DNA of 13,963 bases from Sulfurimonas sp. (GCA_027056465.1 JALUKS010000045.1:1-13963); one strand, 5' to 3'. Shown: positions 1 to 6,712, numbered from the stretch's first letter. Numbers and translations are program-made. The notes: generated from the sequence alone by a model not told the origin.

Positions 1-221
1 GTTTTCGTTTTTTGGGCTGATTCGACAAGTTTTGCTCGGATGTGTTCTGGAGTATCTCCATCAGGATTTCCCATAGAAAAGTCAATAACATCTTTTCCAG
101 CATGACGCTCACGCATCTTAATCTCATTTACCTCAGCAAATACATACTTCGGTAACCTCTCAACTCTATTAAACTTTATCTCATCAAACATATTTTTAGC
201 CTCTGAATTTAGTACTGACAT
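1..221 (-). CDS. PLP-dependent class I/II aminotransferase, N-terminal fragment
   Basis: Only about the first 73 residues are inside the window; the gene runs off the left edge. The start (MSVLNSEAKNMFDEIKFNRV, then a segment ending DFSMGNPDGDTP) has the look of the Campylobacterota aminotransferases variously named aspartate, alanine or LL-diaminopimelate aminotransferase. The SMGNPDGDTP segment is the usual N-terminal substrate-proximal loop of fold-type I aminotransferases. The catalytic lysine lies outside the window, so substrate cannot be inferred. Start choice is open: the ATG at 221 has no clear ribosome site, whereas an in-frame ATG at 191 (MFDEIKF) is preceded by AGAGG about 8 nt upstream. 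It lies 54 nt after the secreted-protein gene, and its order in the cluster matches the Cj0150c position in Campylobacter (recalled, not checked). Confidence 0.8.
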   Translation of the reverse strand, partial: MSVLNSEAKNMFDEIKFNRVERLPKYVFAEVNEIKMRERHAGKDVIDFSMGNPDGDTPEHIRAKLVESAQKTK

Positions 222-241
222 TTTAGCTAAAAAAGTTTAGA

Positions 242-261
242 ATAAGATAATAGTATCTTAT
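242..261. promoter_or_regulatory. AT-rich 8-bp inverted repeat upstream of the aminotransferase
   Basis: ATAAGATA (242-249) and TATCTTAT (254-261) form a perfect 8-bp inverted repeat with a 4-nt spacer. Read on the minus strand the spacer region contains TATTAT (252-247), a plausible -10 for the aminotransferase. The repeat could be an operator over that promoter or a weak hairpin. No T-run follows it on the minus strand, so an intrinsic terminator is unlikely. AT-rich palindromes arise easily by chance in a low-GC genome. Confidence 0.3.
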
Positions 262-275
262 CAATGCTCTAAAAA

Positions 276-1133
276 TTATTTATCACCGCTTGGAGAGAGT
301 GTTAACTCATCACGTATATTTTTCAAAGAATAGCGATCAGAGAGTTTCATATATTTGGCATTTTGAGGAATACTCAAAGTAACTGAGTGATAGATTTTAC
401 TCTTTTTCACAACTTTTAAAAGGTGCAAAGATGCATCATAATAAGCGATATATGGATACCATCGATTATCCCTGCTACTCTTTATCTTTAGATTCTTAAC
501 CTGAGAGACATTAAACCAGTGAGCATACAGCGAACGCTTAAGTATACGCTTTTGATCCACCTTGAGAACTGGAACATTAAGGTAGGCAGTTGACATATCT
601 ATAACATAGGTCCACTCTGTTTTTGATTTTCTCTCTATATCTATCACATGACAGCCACTTTTAAGTAACTCATCCTCTAAGACTAAAGGATCAGTTGCAT
701 ACTCTGAACGTAGAGAGATATTCCAAGTAAACTCTGCTACATTTAAATTTGACGCGGTAGTAACATAGCGGTAATAACCTATATTTCTCAAAGTATCGCC
801 CATTATTTTCACAAAGAAGAGAGGAGAGCCACTTGTTTTGAAGTTAAGATGTAACTCTTTAGGTTTTTTAAAGTAGAGCTTTAAAAGTCCATTTTCTTTA
901 AGTGTTTGTACCAATTTAACAACATCTACTCGATTATTTTTATAAAAGTCTGATTTTGGTTCAAAGATAACATTAATAAACTCAGCATTATTTGCATAAG
1001 TCTCATCATCCATGAAACCTTTTATCTTTGATAGAAGAGGATCTTCAGAGATTTGAACCTCGATATTATGAGGAATTTCTAAAGCATAAGAGAAACTAAC
1101 AAGTAACAAGAAGCCAAGAAAAAATTTTACCAT
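276..1133 (-). CDS. Secreted (periplasmic) protein of unknown function
   Basis: I do not recognise a named family. The 285-residue product begins with a classical signal peptide: MVK, a hydrophobic core (residues 4-14), then SYA with likely cleavage after Ala17, so it should be periplasmic. The mature part has no further membrane segment and is a mixed alpha/beta-looking sequence with many Lys, Tyr and hydrophobic strands; one Cys (near residue 159) is visible. The ATG overlaps the end of the RodZ-like gene by 7 nt, so the two are almost certainly translated from one mRNA. The position matches Cj0151c of Campylobacter jejuni, annotated there as a putative periplasmic protein (recalled). Coupling to a RodZ-like protein suggests an envelope or cell-shape role, but that is inference only. 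Confidence 0.85.
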   Translation of the reverse strand: MVKFFLGFLLLVSFSYALEIPHNIEVQISEDPLLSKIKGFMDDETYANNAEFINVIFEPKSDFYKNNRVDVVKLVQTLKENGLLKLYFKKPKELHLNFKTSGSPLFFVKIMGDTLRNIGYYRYVTTASNLNVAEFTWNISLRSEYATDPLVLEDELLKSGCHVIDIERKSKTEWTYVIDMSTAYLNVPVLKVDQKRILKRSLYAHWFNVSQVKNLKIKSSRDNRWYPYIAYYDASLHLLKVVKKSKIYHSVTLSIPQNAKYMKLSDRYSLKNIRDELTLSPSGDK

Positions 1134-1891
1134 TTGTGCCCTCTATTAAGGTTTCGAAATTCTTCGCGAGTAATAGATTTAAGAACACCATCCTTATAGT
1201 AGAAACATACAGGATGTGAGGAAAACTGTTGAAGTTTTCCATCTGTATACATTTGTATATATCCATGTCCAAACAGAAAAAGCCATGTTTTGTTTGGGTC
1301 TAACTCTAGTTCACCTTGAAATGTTTTTTGATACTTTTTTCCTGTTGCGACATCTATATAGCCAAACCACACTTTAGACTTAGTTATAATTTTCAAAGGT
1401 TTAAGTACTACAGGAGTGGGCTTAGGAAGCTCTTTTATTTTAAGTTTTTTAGTATTATTTATATCCACTTTAGATGTCACTTGTACTACTTTTTCTTTAA
1501 GTTTTTCTATCTGTGTGCTATCTTCTATCTTCACTATTTTATTCTCATTTGGTATAGAAAATTTATAAGCTACTGCAAATATAAAGATAAGAAGTGCTAA
1601 AAGTAAAAAATAGCTCTTTTTCGACTTCTTTTTAGGTGCAATAAAAACACCAACTGTTTCTTCAGACCCTTTGTTGTCCGTCTCAAAATATGTAAGTCCA
1701 GTTGCTTTCATCTCTGTAAGTTCTAACTTATACTCGCGTTCTAAAATAGAGACAAATCCTAAAAAATGTACACGAGTAAAACTCTCATAACTACCATCAA
1801 GCAGTGCTTGAACATTCTGAAGAGGGATATGTGTCTGTTCATGTATTTTTTTTGCACCAATTTCTTGCAGTTGTTCAAGTTCTTCATTCAT
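1127..1891 (-). CDS. RodZ-like membrane protein (HTH, one TM, periplasmic domain)
   Basis: A 254-residue protein with the three-part RodZ layout. Residues about 8-62 look like the RodZ helix-turn-helix domain (the EQTHIPLQNVQALLDGSYES stretch followed by a FLGFV/LEREYKLEL helix parallels the TKIPxxYLxALExGDF...RGFLRxYAxxLGLD pattern of that family). A basic stretch (KKKSKK, 87-92) precedes one transmembrane helix (about 94-112), giving an N-in topology. A Lys/Pro-rich linker (about 115-170) leads to a C-terminal domain (about 172-245) resembling the DUF4115 beta-domain of RodZ. In the family the HTH binds MreB and supports rod shape; here that is inferred from architecture. The start ATG overlaps the upstream methylase stop as TAATG (1 nt), a translational-coupling arrangement. 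Alternative: a generic HTH-TM protein. Confidence 0.72.
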   Translation of the reverse strand: MNEELEQLQEIGAKKIHEQTHIPLQNVQALLDGSYESFTRVHFLGFVSILEREYKLELTEMKATGLTYFETDNKGSEETVGVFIAPKKKSKKSYFLLLALLIFIFAVAYKFSIPNENKIVKIEDSTQIEKLKEKVVQVTSKVDINNTKKLKIKELPKPTPVVLKPLKIITKSKVWFGYIDVATGKKYQKTFQGELELDPNKTWLFLFGHGYIQMYTDGKLQQFSSHPVCFYYKDGVLKSITREEFRNLNRGHKW

Positions 1892-2568
1892 TATCGCATC
1901 CTATCCATTAAAATTGCGCCTGCTACACTTACATTAAGCGAGTCAAACTCATGCTTCATCTTGATACTCACGGCACAGTCAAGTTTTGAGACTACACGAG
2001 AGGTAAGACCTTCGCCCTCACTTCCAAGCACAAGCACTTTTTTTCTATCTATACGAGTTTCACGGATGTCCATACCACTCATATCTGCGCCATAAGTAGT
2101 AAATCCAGACATTTTGAAGTCATTTAATACATCATGAATGTTATGCTCGATAGCAAAAGGCATATCATAAAGCGCCCCTGTACTTGTACGGATGATAGTC
2201 TCAAGTGGTAGCTGTTTCACACCACAAGCGACAATAGCATCGACACCTAGAGCATAAGCACTACGCACTAATGCACCGATATTTCCAACATCTGTAACAC
2301 CTGAAAGTATAAGCACAAACTTCTTCTCTAAAAAGAAATCATAGGGTTGCAGATGCACATCCTCAACCTCAGCTAAAAAACCTTGGTGCGAAGCATTTTT
2401 ACACATCTTTTGTGCCGCTTCATTAGGAATGCGTTTGACCTCAAAGCCCATTTTCATAAGGCGTGAGTACTCTTTTTTCTCTAGCTCTTTTGCAAGGTAG
2501 AGAGTCTTTATCTTTTGTGGGTAATTATCTATTAAGTAATAGATTGGTTGTTTTGCATATATTAACAT
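1891..2568 (-). CDS. rlmB: TrmH/SpoU-family rRNA 2'-O-methyltransferase, RlmB-like
   Basis: This 225-residue protein carries all three SPOUT motifs of the SpoU/TrmH family: motif 1 with GNIGALVRSA (95-104), motif 2 LGSEGEGL (181-188) and motif 3 SLNVSVAGAI (210-219), which form the knotted SAM site. The N-terminal part (MLIYAKQPIYYLID and the NASHQGFLAEV stretch at 58-68) resembles the substrate-binding domain of RlmB, which methylates G2251 of 23S rRNA; other TrmH relatives share the fold, so the exact target is inferred. The start ATG at 2568 has no Shine-Dalgarno, but a TAAAAT hexamer ends exactly 6 nt upstream, which suggests a leaderless transcript. It is 33 nt downstream of rsmI, and its stop overlaps the RodZ-like start. 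Confidence 0.88.
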   Translation of the reverse strand: MLIYAKQPIYYLIDNYPQKIKTLYLAKELEKKEYSRLMKMGFEVKRIPNEAAQKMCKNASHQGFLAEVEDVHLQPYDFFLEKKFVLILSGVTDVGNIGALVRSAYALGVDAIVACGVKQLPLETIIRTSTGALYDMPFAIEHNIHDVLNDFKMSGFTTYGADMSGMDIRETRIDRKKVLVLGSEGEGLTSRVVSKLDCAVSIKMKHEFDSLNVSVAGAILMDRMR

Positions 2569-2574
2569 AAGGGT

Positions 2575-2580
2575 ATTTTA
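2575..2580 (-). promoter_or_regulatory. Candidate -10 element for a leaderless rlmB transcript
   Basis: On the minus strand TAAAAT (5 of 6 matches to TATAAT) is followed by ACCCTT and then the rlmB ATG at 2568. With the normal 6-nt spacing the +1 falls on the A of the start codon. No purine-rich ribosome site is present between the hexamer and the ATG. Confidence 0.45.
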
Positions 2581-2601
2581 TCTAAATAAGCTTTAAGCTA
2601 G

Positions 2602-3417
2602 TTATAAATCCAGTAGTCTCTGATAACAAGCTTTGGTATTTTCACCTGTAATTTTAGAGATAAGCTTTGCTTGAACCTTTTTAGGGAGGTCAAGAGCAAG
2701 TATATCTTTTTGTGTGATAGCAGAGTCTGCTTGAGCCTCAGCACTTGAGAGAACGACTACCCACTCCCCTCGAAAGTTACCCTCCAAAGAGTCAAGTGCT
2801 TCTTTAGCAGTACCTCTAAAATAGTTCTGATACTTCTTTGTAAGCTCTTTTGCCAAAAAAAGTTCTCGTGTTGGCTCTTCTGTGTCTATCTCTAAGAGAA
2901 GTTTTTCTATACGGTGTGGGGATTCATAAAGAACAGTTGTGAAACCATTGTAAAGAGCCTTTTGTAGTCCTGCTTGGCGAGAACTTCCCTTATGATCTAA
3001 AAATCCTAAAAAGAGCATCTTTGTCTCTTCAAATCCACTCGCAACAAACGCAGTAAGTACGGCATTTGCACCAGGGAGGACATCAAACGCTACATCATGA
3101 GCTAAACAGTAAGCTACAAGAGCCTGTCCAGGATCACTGACCCCTGGCATACCTGCATCACTCGCATAGACAACATTCTGTTCAAAAAAAGAGGGTTCTA
3201 GTTTTTCAACAAAAGCTTGTTCATTATGCGAGTGTAGAGAGATAAACTCTTGATTTTCTTTAAAAACAGTGTTGTAACGAGTTTTTAAGATATTGATGAG
3301 TTTTTTTGTAACACGAGTATCTTCGCAGAGGAGTATATCAGCCCCACTCAGAAGCTCAATGCTTCTAAGTGAGATGTCGCCTATGTTACCAATAGGGGTA
3401 GGAACTAGACTAAGCAA
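2602..3417 (-). CDS. rsmI: 16S rRNA (cytidine(1402)-2'-O)-methyltransferase RsmI
   Basis: This SAM-dependent enzyme methylates the 2'-OH of C1402 in 16S rRNA near the ribosomal P site. The 271-residue product, near the usual family length, shows the tetrapyrrole-methylase-fold signatures of RsmI: LVPTPIGNIGD at the N-terminus (4-14), CEDTR (31-35), SDAGMPGVSDPG (86-97) and LPGANA (114-119). The start is a TTG at 3417, because no ATG precedes the invariant VPTPIGN motif and AAGAG (3428-3424) sits 6 nt upstream of it as a ribosome site. Only 12 nt separate it from the rpmE stop codon, so it is probably co-transcribed with rpmE. The C-terminal half is less conserved but intact. Confidence 0.95.
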   Translation of the reverse strand: MLSLVPTPIGNIGDISLRSIELLSGADILLCEDTRVTKKLINILKTRYNTVFKENQEFISLHSHNEQAFVEKLEPSFFEQNVVYASDAGMPGVSDPGQALVAYCLAHDVAFDVLPGANAVLTAFVASGFEETKMLFLGFLDHKGSSRQAGLQKALYNGFTTVLYESPHRIEKLLLEIDTEEPTRELFLAKELTKKYQNYFRGTAKEALDSLEGNFRGEWVVVLSSAEAQADSAITQKDILALDLPKKVQAKLISKITGENTKACYQRLLDL

Positions 3418-3429
3418 GAAGAACTCTTA

Positions 3430-3630
3430 CTATTTTTTAGCGTAACGAGCGTTAAACTTCTCGATTCTACCAGCTGTATCTACCATTCTCTCAGAACCTG
3501 TGAAGAATGGGTGACACTCATTACAGATGTCAATTTTAAGTGTATCTTGAACAGCTCTGTTCTCGAAAGTGTTTCCACATGCACATGTTACAGTACAAGT
3601 TACTAAGTTAGGGTGTAAATCTTTTTTCAT
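3430..3630 (-). CDS. rpmE: 50S ribosomal protein L31 (zinc-binding type)
   Basis: A 66-residue ribosomal protein L31 of the large subunit, at the intersubunit bridge. Cys16, Cys18, Cys36 and Cys39 (CACG ... CNECHPFFTG) form the zinc-binding set of the C+ form, so this is the zinc-replete RpmE and not the Cys-less YkgM/RpmE2 paralogue. Cys12 is an additional cysteine. The ATG at 3630 is preceded by AAAAGG. It sits first after a promoter and a 5' leader of about 95 nt with predicted hairpins, and just before rsmI. Family precedent (L31 leader RNAs in several bacterial groups, autogenous control in E. coli) makes feedback regulation plausible here. Confidence 0.97.
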   Translation of the reverse strand: MKKDLHPNLVTCTVTCACGNTFENRAVQDTLKIDICNECHPFFTGSERMVDTAGRIEKFNARYAKK

Positions 3631-3643
3631 CGTTTTGCCTTTT

Positions 3644-3722
3644 GTTTCACGTCTAATGTACGTAAAACTATATATTTTTTAAATCCGTATGGGGACAGAT
3701 TTCGTGGTACCCCTTGAGGGTA
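3644..3722 (-). promoter_or_regulatory. Structured 5' leader of rpmE (candidate L31 leader)
   Basis: Three hairpins can be drawn on the minus strand between the promoter and the ribosome site. The first pairs TACCC with GGGTA (3722-3718 with 3712-3708, 5-nt loop). The second pairs AAATCTG (3702-3696) with CGGATTT (3687-3681), 7 bp including one G-U. The third pairs GTTTTACGT (3668-3660) with ACGTGAAAC (3652-3644), 9 bp; its one non-Watson-Crick pair is a U-G wobble in the rpmE-sense RNA but an A-C mismatch on the other strand, which favours function as minus-strand RNA. The last stem ends directly next to the AAAAGG ribosome site. A further inverted repeat, GATTTC/GAAATC (3729-3724 with 3703-3698), could compete with hairpin 2 if the RNA starts early enough to include it. 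Confidence 0.45.
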
Positions 3723-3731
3723 TGAAATCGC

Positions 3732-3737
3732 ATTATA
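3732..3737 (-). promoter_or_regulatory. Promoter -10 element for rpmE(-rsmI)
   Basis: A perfect TATAAT on the minus strand in the context GGTATAATGCG, preceded by an AT-rich stretch and with no recognisable -35, as is usual for Campylobacterota housekeeping promoters. The expected transcription start is at about 3723-3725, giving a leader of about 95 nt before the rpmE ATG. Confidence 0.65.
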
Positions 3738-3761
3738 CCTAAATAATTCTTAATAATAAAA

Positions 3762-4433
3762 CTATAGTAATATTTTACTCGCCACAGCCATAACAGCAGA
3801 CTCAGAACGTAGTACCATTGGGGAGTCTAGTCGAAAAACCTCTTGAGAAGATAGTAACTCTTTTTCAGATGGAGAGAAACCACCCTCGCACCCTATAAGG
3901 ACTCTTTTAAAATCGCTACTCTCAGAGAGGACTTTTTCTGTAAAGTCAAAGACCTTTGTATCGGGGAACTCCTCTATAAAACTTGCTATATTTTTATAGC
4001 TATCAAATGCCATGAGTGAAGTTCTTCCACTCTGTTGCATGGAAGCTTCTACTATTCTCTCGTAGCGTTTAAAATCTTGCTTGAAATTTTTCTGACTTCT
4101 ATCACAGCCTATAAAAGAGATACGACTCACCCCTATCTCACACAGAGAGGCTAAAACTTTCTCTACTGACTTACTATCTATAACACACCAAGCGACATGC
4201 AGTTCTCTCTTACTTTTTACTATTACTTCTTCTGAATTCATAAGTTCAAGCTCTAAAAAACGCGGTGCAACTTGCACAACCTTATAGGAGTGAAGAGTCT
4301 CTATCTGCTCTTTACTTCGTACACTTAGCATGTCACCCTCGATATGTCGGCGAACTTTTACGAGATACTTATACATCTCCCCTCTGATTTTCAGACTCTC
4401 TACCCCTGCATTCTCATCGAAGAAATAAATCAT
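3762..4433 (-). CDS. rsmE: 16S rRNA (uracil(1498)-N3)-methyltransferase RsmE
   Basis: A SPOUT-class enzyme that methylates N3 of U1498 in 16S rRNA. The 223 residues include an N-terminal PUA-like RNA-binding part (about 1-70) with HIEGD (30-34), and the knotted catalytic domain with IGCEGGFSPSE (180-190) and VLRSESAVMAVAS (207-219), the family SAM-site signatures. It is slightly shorter than the roughly 240-250 residues typical of the family. I chose the ATG at 4433 over a GTG at 4442 because the ATG forms an ATGA overlap with the stop of the preceding membrane-protein gene and gives the family-like start MIYFFDEN. The gene precedes rpmE, which has its own promoter. Confidence 0.94.
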   Translation of the reverse strand: MIYFFDENAGVESLKIRGEMYKYLVKVRRHIEGDMLSVRSKEQIETLHSYKVVQVAPRFLELELMNSEEVIVKSKRELHVAWCVIDSKSVEKVLASLCEIGVSRISFIGCDRSQKNFKQDFKRYERIVEASMQQSGRTSLMAFDSYKNIASFIEEFPDTKVFDFTEKVLSESSDFKRVLIGCEGGFSPSEKELLSSQEVFRLDSPMVLRSESAVMAVASKILL

Positions 4434-4843
4434 AGATACCACATAGCTAAGCTAAGGAGTAAAATCATAACAAATTCAACTTGTAAAATCGTTCTTGCTA
4501 TTGGCTTATAGGCATTAAATGCATGCTCTTTTTTCGTACTAAGATATTTAAGTGCTTTGACACGTTTCGCTTCTAAAACAATGTAAATTAGAGAGATAAT
4601 TATCATAATGATATTTGCAAAACTAAAGTCCAAATGTTTGGCTGCCATCATAACAACACCAGTAAAAAGCACTAAACCTAAAGTACTAAAAGTTAATGGC
4701 CAAAGGACTATACTATTCAATCTTTTATACTTTTTCAAATCATTCATACTTATTAGAAAGTAAAGATTTAGAACAATAACCGCTAAAACAGCAACACCAC
4801 CGACACTATGTAGGCTTAAGCCCATATTATACATTTCATTCAT
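4430..4843 (-). CDS. Small four-helix membrane protein of unknown function
   Basis: A 137-residue integral membrane protein with four predicted helices (about 8-31, 45-67, 73-92 and 114-136) and short charged loops (KKYKR, EAKRVKALK, KKEH). I do not recognise a named family; position and character match Cj0157c of Campylobacter jejuni, a putative integral membrane protein (recalled). His12 in the first helix and His70 near the second are visible, but no cofactor-binding pattern is convincing. The stop overlaps the rsmE start (ATGA), so the two are coupled. The ATG at 4843 lies exactly 6 nt after a perfect TATAAT with no Shine-Dalgarno, so its mRNA is probably leaderless. Its promoter is shared back-to-back with moeA. 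Confidence 0.85.
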   Translation of the reverse strand: MNEMYNMGLSLHSVGGVAVLAVIVLNLYFLISMNDLKKYKRLNSIVLWPLTFSTLGLVLFTGVVMMAAKHLDFSFANIIMIIISLIYIVLEAKRVKALKYLSTKKEHAFNAYKPIARTILQVEFVMILLLSLAMWYL

Positions 4844-4849
4844 AACGAA

Positions 4850-4862
4850 ATTATACTATAAT
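4850..4862. promoter_or_regulatory. Symmetric divergent promoter for the membrane protein gene and moeA
   Basis: ATTATA-C-TATAAT is a perfect 6-bp palindrome around one base. It supplies a consensus -10 in each direction: minus strand 4855-4850 and plus strand 4857-4862. The minus +1 is expected at 4843, the first base of the membrane-protein start codon; the plus +1 is expected at an A at 4869, giving moeA a leader of about 27 nt. The -10 hexamers are one base apart, so the two promoters must compete for polymerase. Confidence 0.6.
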
Positions 4863-4895
4863 AAGGTCAACTATTTATTTTATAAGGCATCTATC

Positions 4896-6113
4896 ATGGC
4901 AGTAACTGTTGAACAAGCTCTCGAACTTATCTATACAAATATTAAAAAGACTTCTTTGAAGATTCTTCCTATTGAGGAGGCTTTAGGGTTTGTACTCGCG
5001 CAAGATGTGGTGGCGACTCATAATCTCCCTCCTTTTGACAATTCGGCTATGGATGGTTATGCTGTCAAACTGGAAGACTCGGCTAAAAGTGTGAAGGTGG
5101 AGTGTACTATTTTTGCAGGTGATGATTTTCATGGGGAACTTGAAGCAGGATATGGCATAAAGATTATGACTGGGGCGAAAATTCCCTTGGGGACACAGTG
5201 TATAGTTCCTATGGAAGATACGACTCAAACACCAGAGGGGGTAGAACTTCCAGCAAATCTCGTTATAAGCAAACATATCCGCCTTGCTGGTGAAGATATA
5301 AAAAAAGAGAGACTTCTTTTAGAGTCTGGTTCTGTATTAAATGCACATCAGATCTCTCTTCTTGCTTCACAAGGTATCAGCCATATTAAGGTACATAAAC
5401 GCCCGCGAGTAGCACTTTTCGCCTCTGGAAATGAGCTGAAGATGCACTTTGAACAGGTAGAGAGCTATCAGTTGTACAATACAAACTCACCTACTCTGCT
5501 CGCACGTGCAAAAGAGTTAGGATGTGAAGTGGAGTTTATAGGAACAGCTCAGGACACTCTTGAAGATATAGAAGCACATATAAAAAGTGCTTTAGAGTGT
5601 GACTTAGTCATTACAAGTGGTGGGGTAAGTGTCGGAGATGCAGACTTTACCAAAGAGGCATTTGGAGCCTTTGAGTACAAGATACTCTTTGATAAGATAG
5701 AGATAAAACCTGGCAAACCAACAACCTTTGGAAAAGTAGGAGAGACTTTAGTGCTAAATCTCCCTGGAAACCCCATGGCAGCAGCTCTTAACTTCGAGCT
5801 TTTTGGAACAAGCATTATCTATGCACTAAGTGGTATGCAAAGTAAGTTTATCAACAGCATAAACGCGAAAATGAAAAATGAATATACACAAAGAGCAGGT
5901 CGCCGCTCTTTAGTACCTGGGTATTTTGATGGAGAGTTTTTTTCACCTAGTAAGCACTTCGCACCAGGAATGGTATCACCTCTTGCCTATGCAAATGGGT
6001 TCATTATGATAGATGAGAAAATTGCAACTTTACAAGAGGATAAAGAGGTGAAGTTTATTAGCACGAAGTTTAGTTTTACTTCTAGTAAGTATAGTTCTTT
6101 AGTAACGGAGTAA
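4896..6113 (+). CDS. moeA: Molybdopterin molybdenumtransferase MoeA
   Basis: MoeA inserts molybdate into adenylated molybdopterin in the last step of molybdenum cofactor synthesis, in the cytoplasm. The 405-residue length is normal. Signatures in order are PPFDNSAMDGYAV (45-57), IMTGAKIP (90-97), AGEDI (131-135), FASGNEL (175-181), TSGGVSVGDAD (240-250), KPGKP (271-275) and LPGNP (289-293); the central block is the MoCF-binding domain shared with MogA. The C-terminal beta-barrel domain (about 325-400) is complete. ATG at 4896 follows AAGG (4884-4887) at 8-nt spacing. It is the only plus-strand gene here and sits inside an otherwise co-directional block, convergent with queD 17 nt away. moaA, the first enzyme of the same pathway, lies in the adjacent operon on the opposite strand. 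Confidence 0.96.
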   Translation: MAVTVEQALELIYTNIKKTSLKILPIEEALGFVLAQDVVATHNLPPFDNSAMDGYAVKLEDSAKSVKVECTIFAGDDFHGELEAGYGIKIMTGAKIPLGTQCIVPMEDTTQTPEGVELPANLVISKHIRLAGEDIKKERLLLESGSVLNAHQISLLASQGISHIKVHKRPRVALFASGNELKMHFEQVESYQLYNTNSPTLLARAKELGCEVEFIGTAQDTLEDIEAHIKSALECDLVITSGGVSVGDADFTKEAFGAFEYKILFDKIEIKPGKPTTFGKVGETLVLNLPGNPMAAALNFELFGTSIIYALSGMQSKFINSINAKMKNEYTQRAGRRSLVPGYFDGEFFSPSKHFAPGMVSPLAYANGFIMIDEKIATLQEDKEVKFISTKFSFTSSKYSSLVTE

Positions 6114-6130
6114 AACTCTCAGGAGTATAT

Positions 6131-6712
6131 TTACACTGCCTTTGGATTTATAAATGGAACTTTTGCTATCATTTTTTCTAAAAGTTCTACATCATTAAAA
6201 TCTCTCTTCACTTCCTCAGAGAAAATTATATCTTCAAGCTCTATCTTACCCATAGCTATTGAGTAAGCATCTTCATTAAAACATTGTGCATAGCCTGTTG
6301 CTGTCTCATGAACTATTACAGAGTTGAGTTTTACCTCTTTTTCGCCATTTTGTGTTGATGTAAGCTGTATCAATTTATCTATCATCACAAAAATAACTCG
6401 TGAGAACTGCTCTGCTGAGGGGGAAACTGGAAGCTCTACCCATCTATCGGAGTGGCGTTTCATATCTTCTACATAGCTTTTATCATCCCCACTCCAAAGA
6501 GTAACAGCATGGTCAAAAGAGTCCACTAAATCTTTCATATTTTGCTTCATAAGTCCAAAGTCATAGACCATCTGCCCGTTATCTAAGAAGTTTGACTCAA
6601 AAAGGAGTTCTACTCTATAGGAGTGACCATGAAGGGAACTACGGCATTTGACACTTGAGCAACCACGAACTATATGGGCATTTTCAAATTTAAACTCTTT
6701 CCTGATAATCAT
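6131..6712 (-). CDS. queD: 6-carboxy-5,6,7,8-tetrahydropterin synthase QueD
   Basis: QueD converts dihydroneopterin triphosphate to 6-carboxytetrahydropterin, the substrate of QueE, in queuosine-precursor synthesis. The 193-residue product shows the PTPS-fold zinc histidines His13 (FENAH) and His28/His30 (LHGHSY), the VYDFGLMK and DSFDHAVTL segments (49-56, 66-74), PSAEQF and the acidic HETATGYAQ end motif. It is longer than the E. coli enzyme (about 120) because of an insertion near 75-95 and a C-terminal extension after about 150. Candidate catalytic cysteines are Cys18 and Cys23; Cys23 is five residues before His28, one more than in E. coli. I chose ATG 6712, one nt after the queE stop, because AAGGGAG (6725-6719) stands 6 nt upstream; an ATG at 6733 has no such site. 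Confidence 0.9.
   Translation of the reverse strand: MIIRKEFKFENAHIVRGCSSVKCRSSLHGHSYRVELLFESNFLDNGQMVYDFGLMKQNMKDLVDSFDHAVTLWSGDDKSYVEDMKRHSDRWVELPVSPSAEQFSRVIFVMIDKLIQLTSTQNGEKEVKLNSVIVHETATGYAQCFNEDAYSIAMGKIELEDIIFSEEVKRDFNDVELLEKMIAKVPFINPKAV

Noticed and set aside
1316..1600. 94-codon open frame on the plus strand inside the RodZ-like gene
   Set aside because: Its product is a low-complexity Phe/Tyr/Ile/Cys-rich string, as expected from the antisense of a Lys-rich gene; no ribosome site and full overlap with a supported gene.
1766..2095. 109-codon open frame on the plus strand across the methylase and RodZ-like genes
   Set aside because: It is antisense to two genes with clear family motifs and has no recognisable domain.
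2581..2600. AAGCTT-rich palindrome between rsmI and rlmB as a terminator
   Set aside because: The pairing is short with almost no loop and no T-run follows; more likely just AT-rich spacer upstream of the rlmB -10.
5549..5815. 88-codon open frame antisense to moeA
   Set aside because: It mirrors the conserved MoeA core (TSGGVSVGD to LPGNP); the sequence is explained by moeA.
6114..6130. Bidirectional terminator between the convergent moeA and queD ends
   Set aside because: Only 4-bp stems (ACTC/GAGT) can be drawn in the 17-nt gap, with no T-run on either strand.
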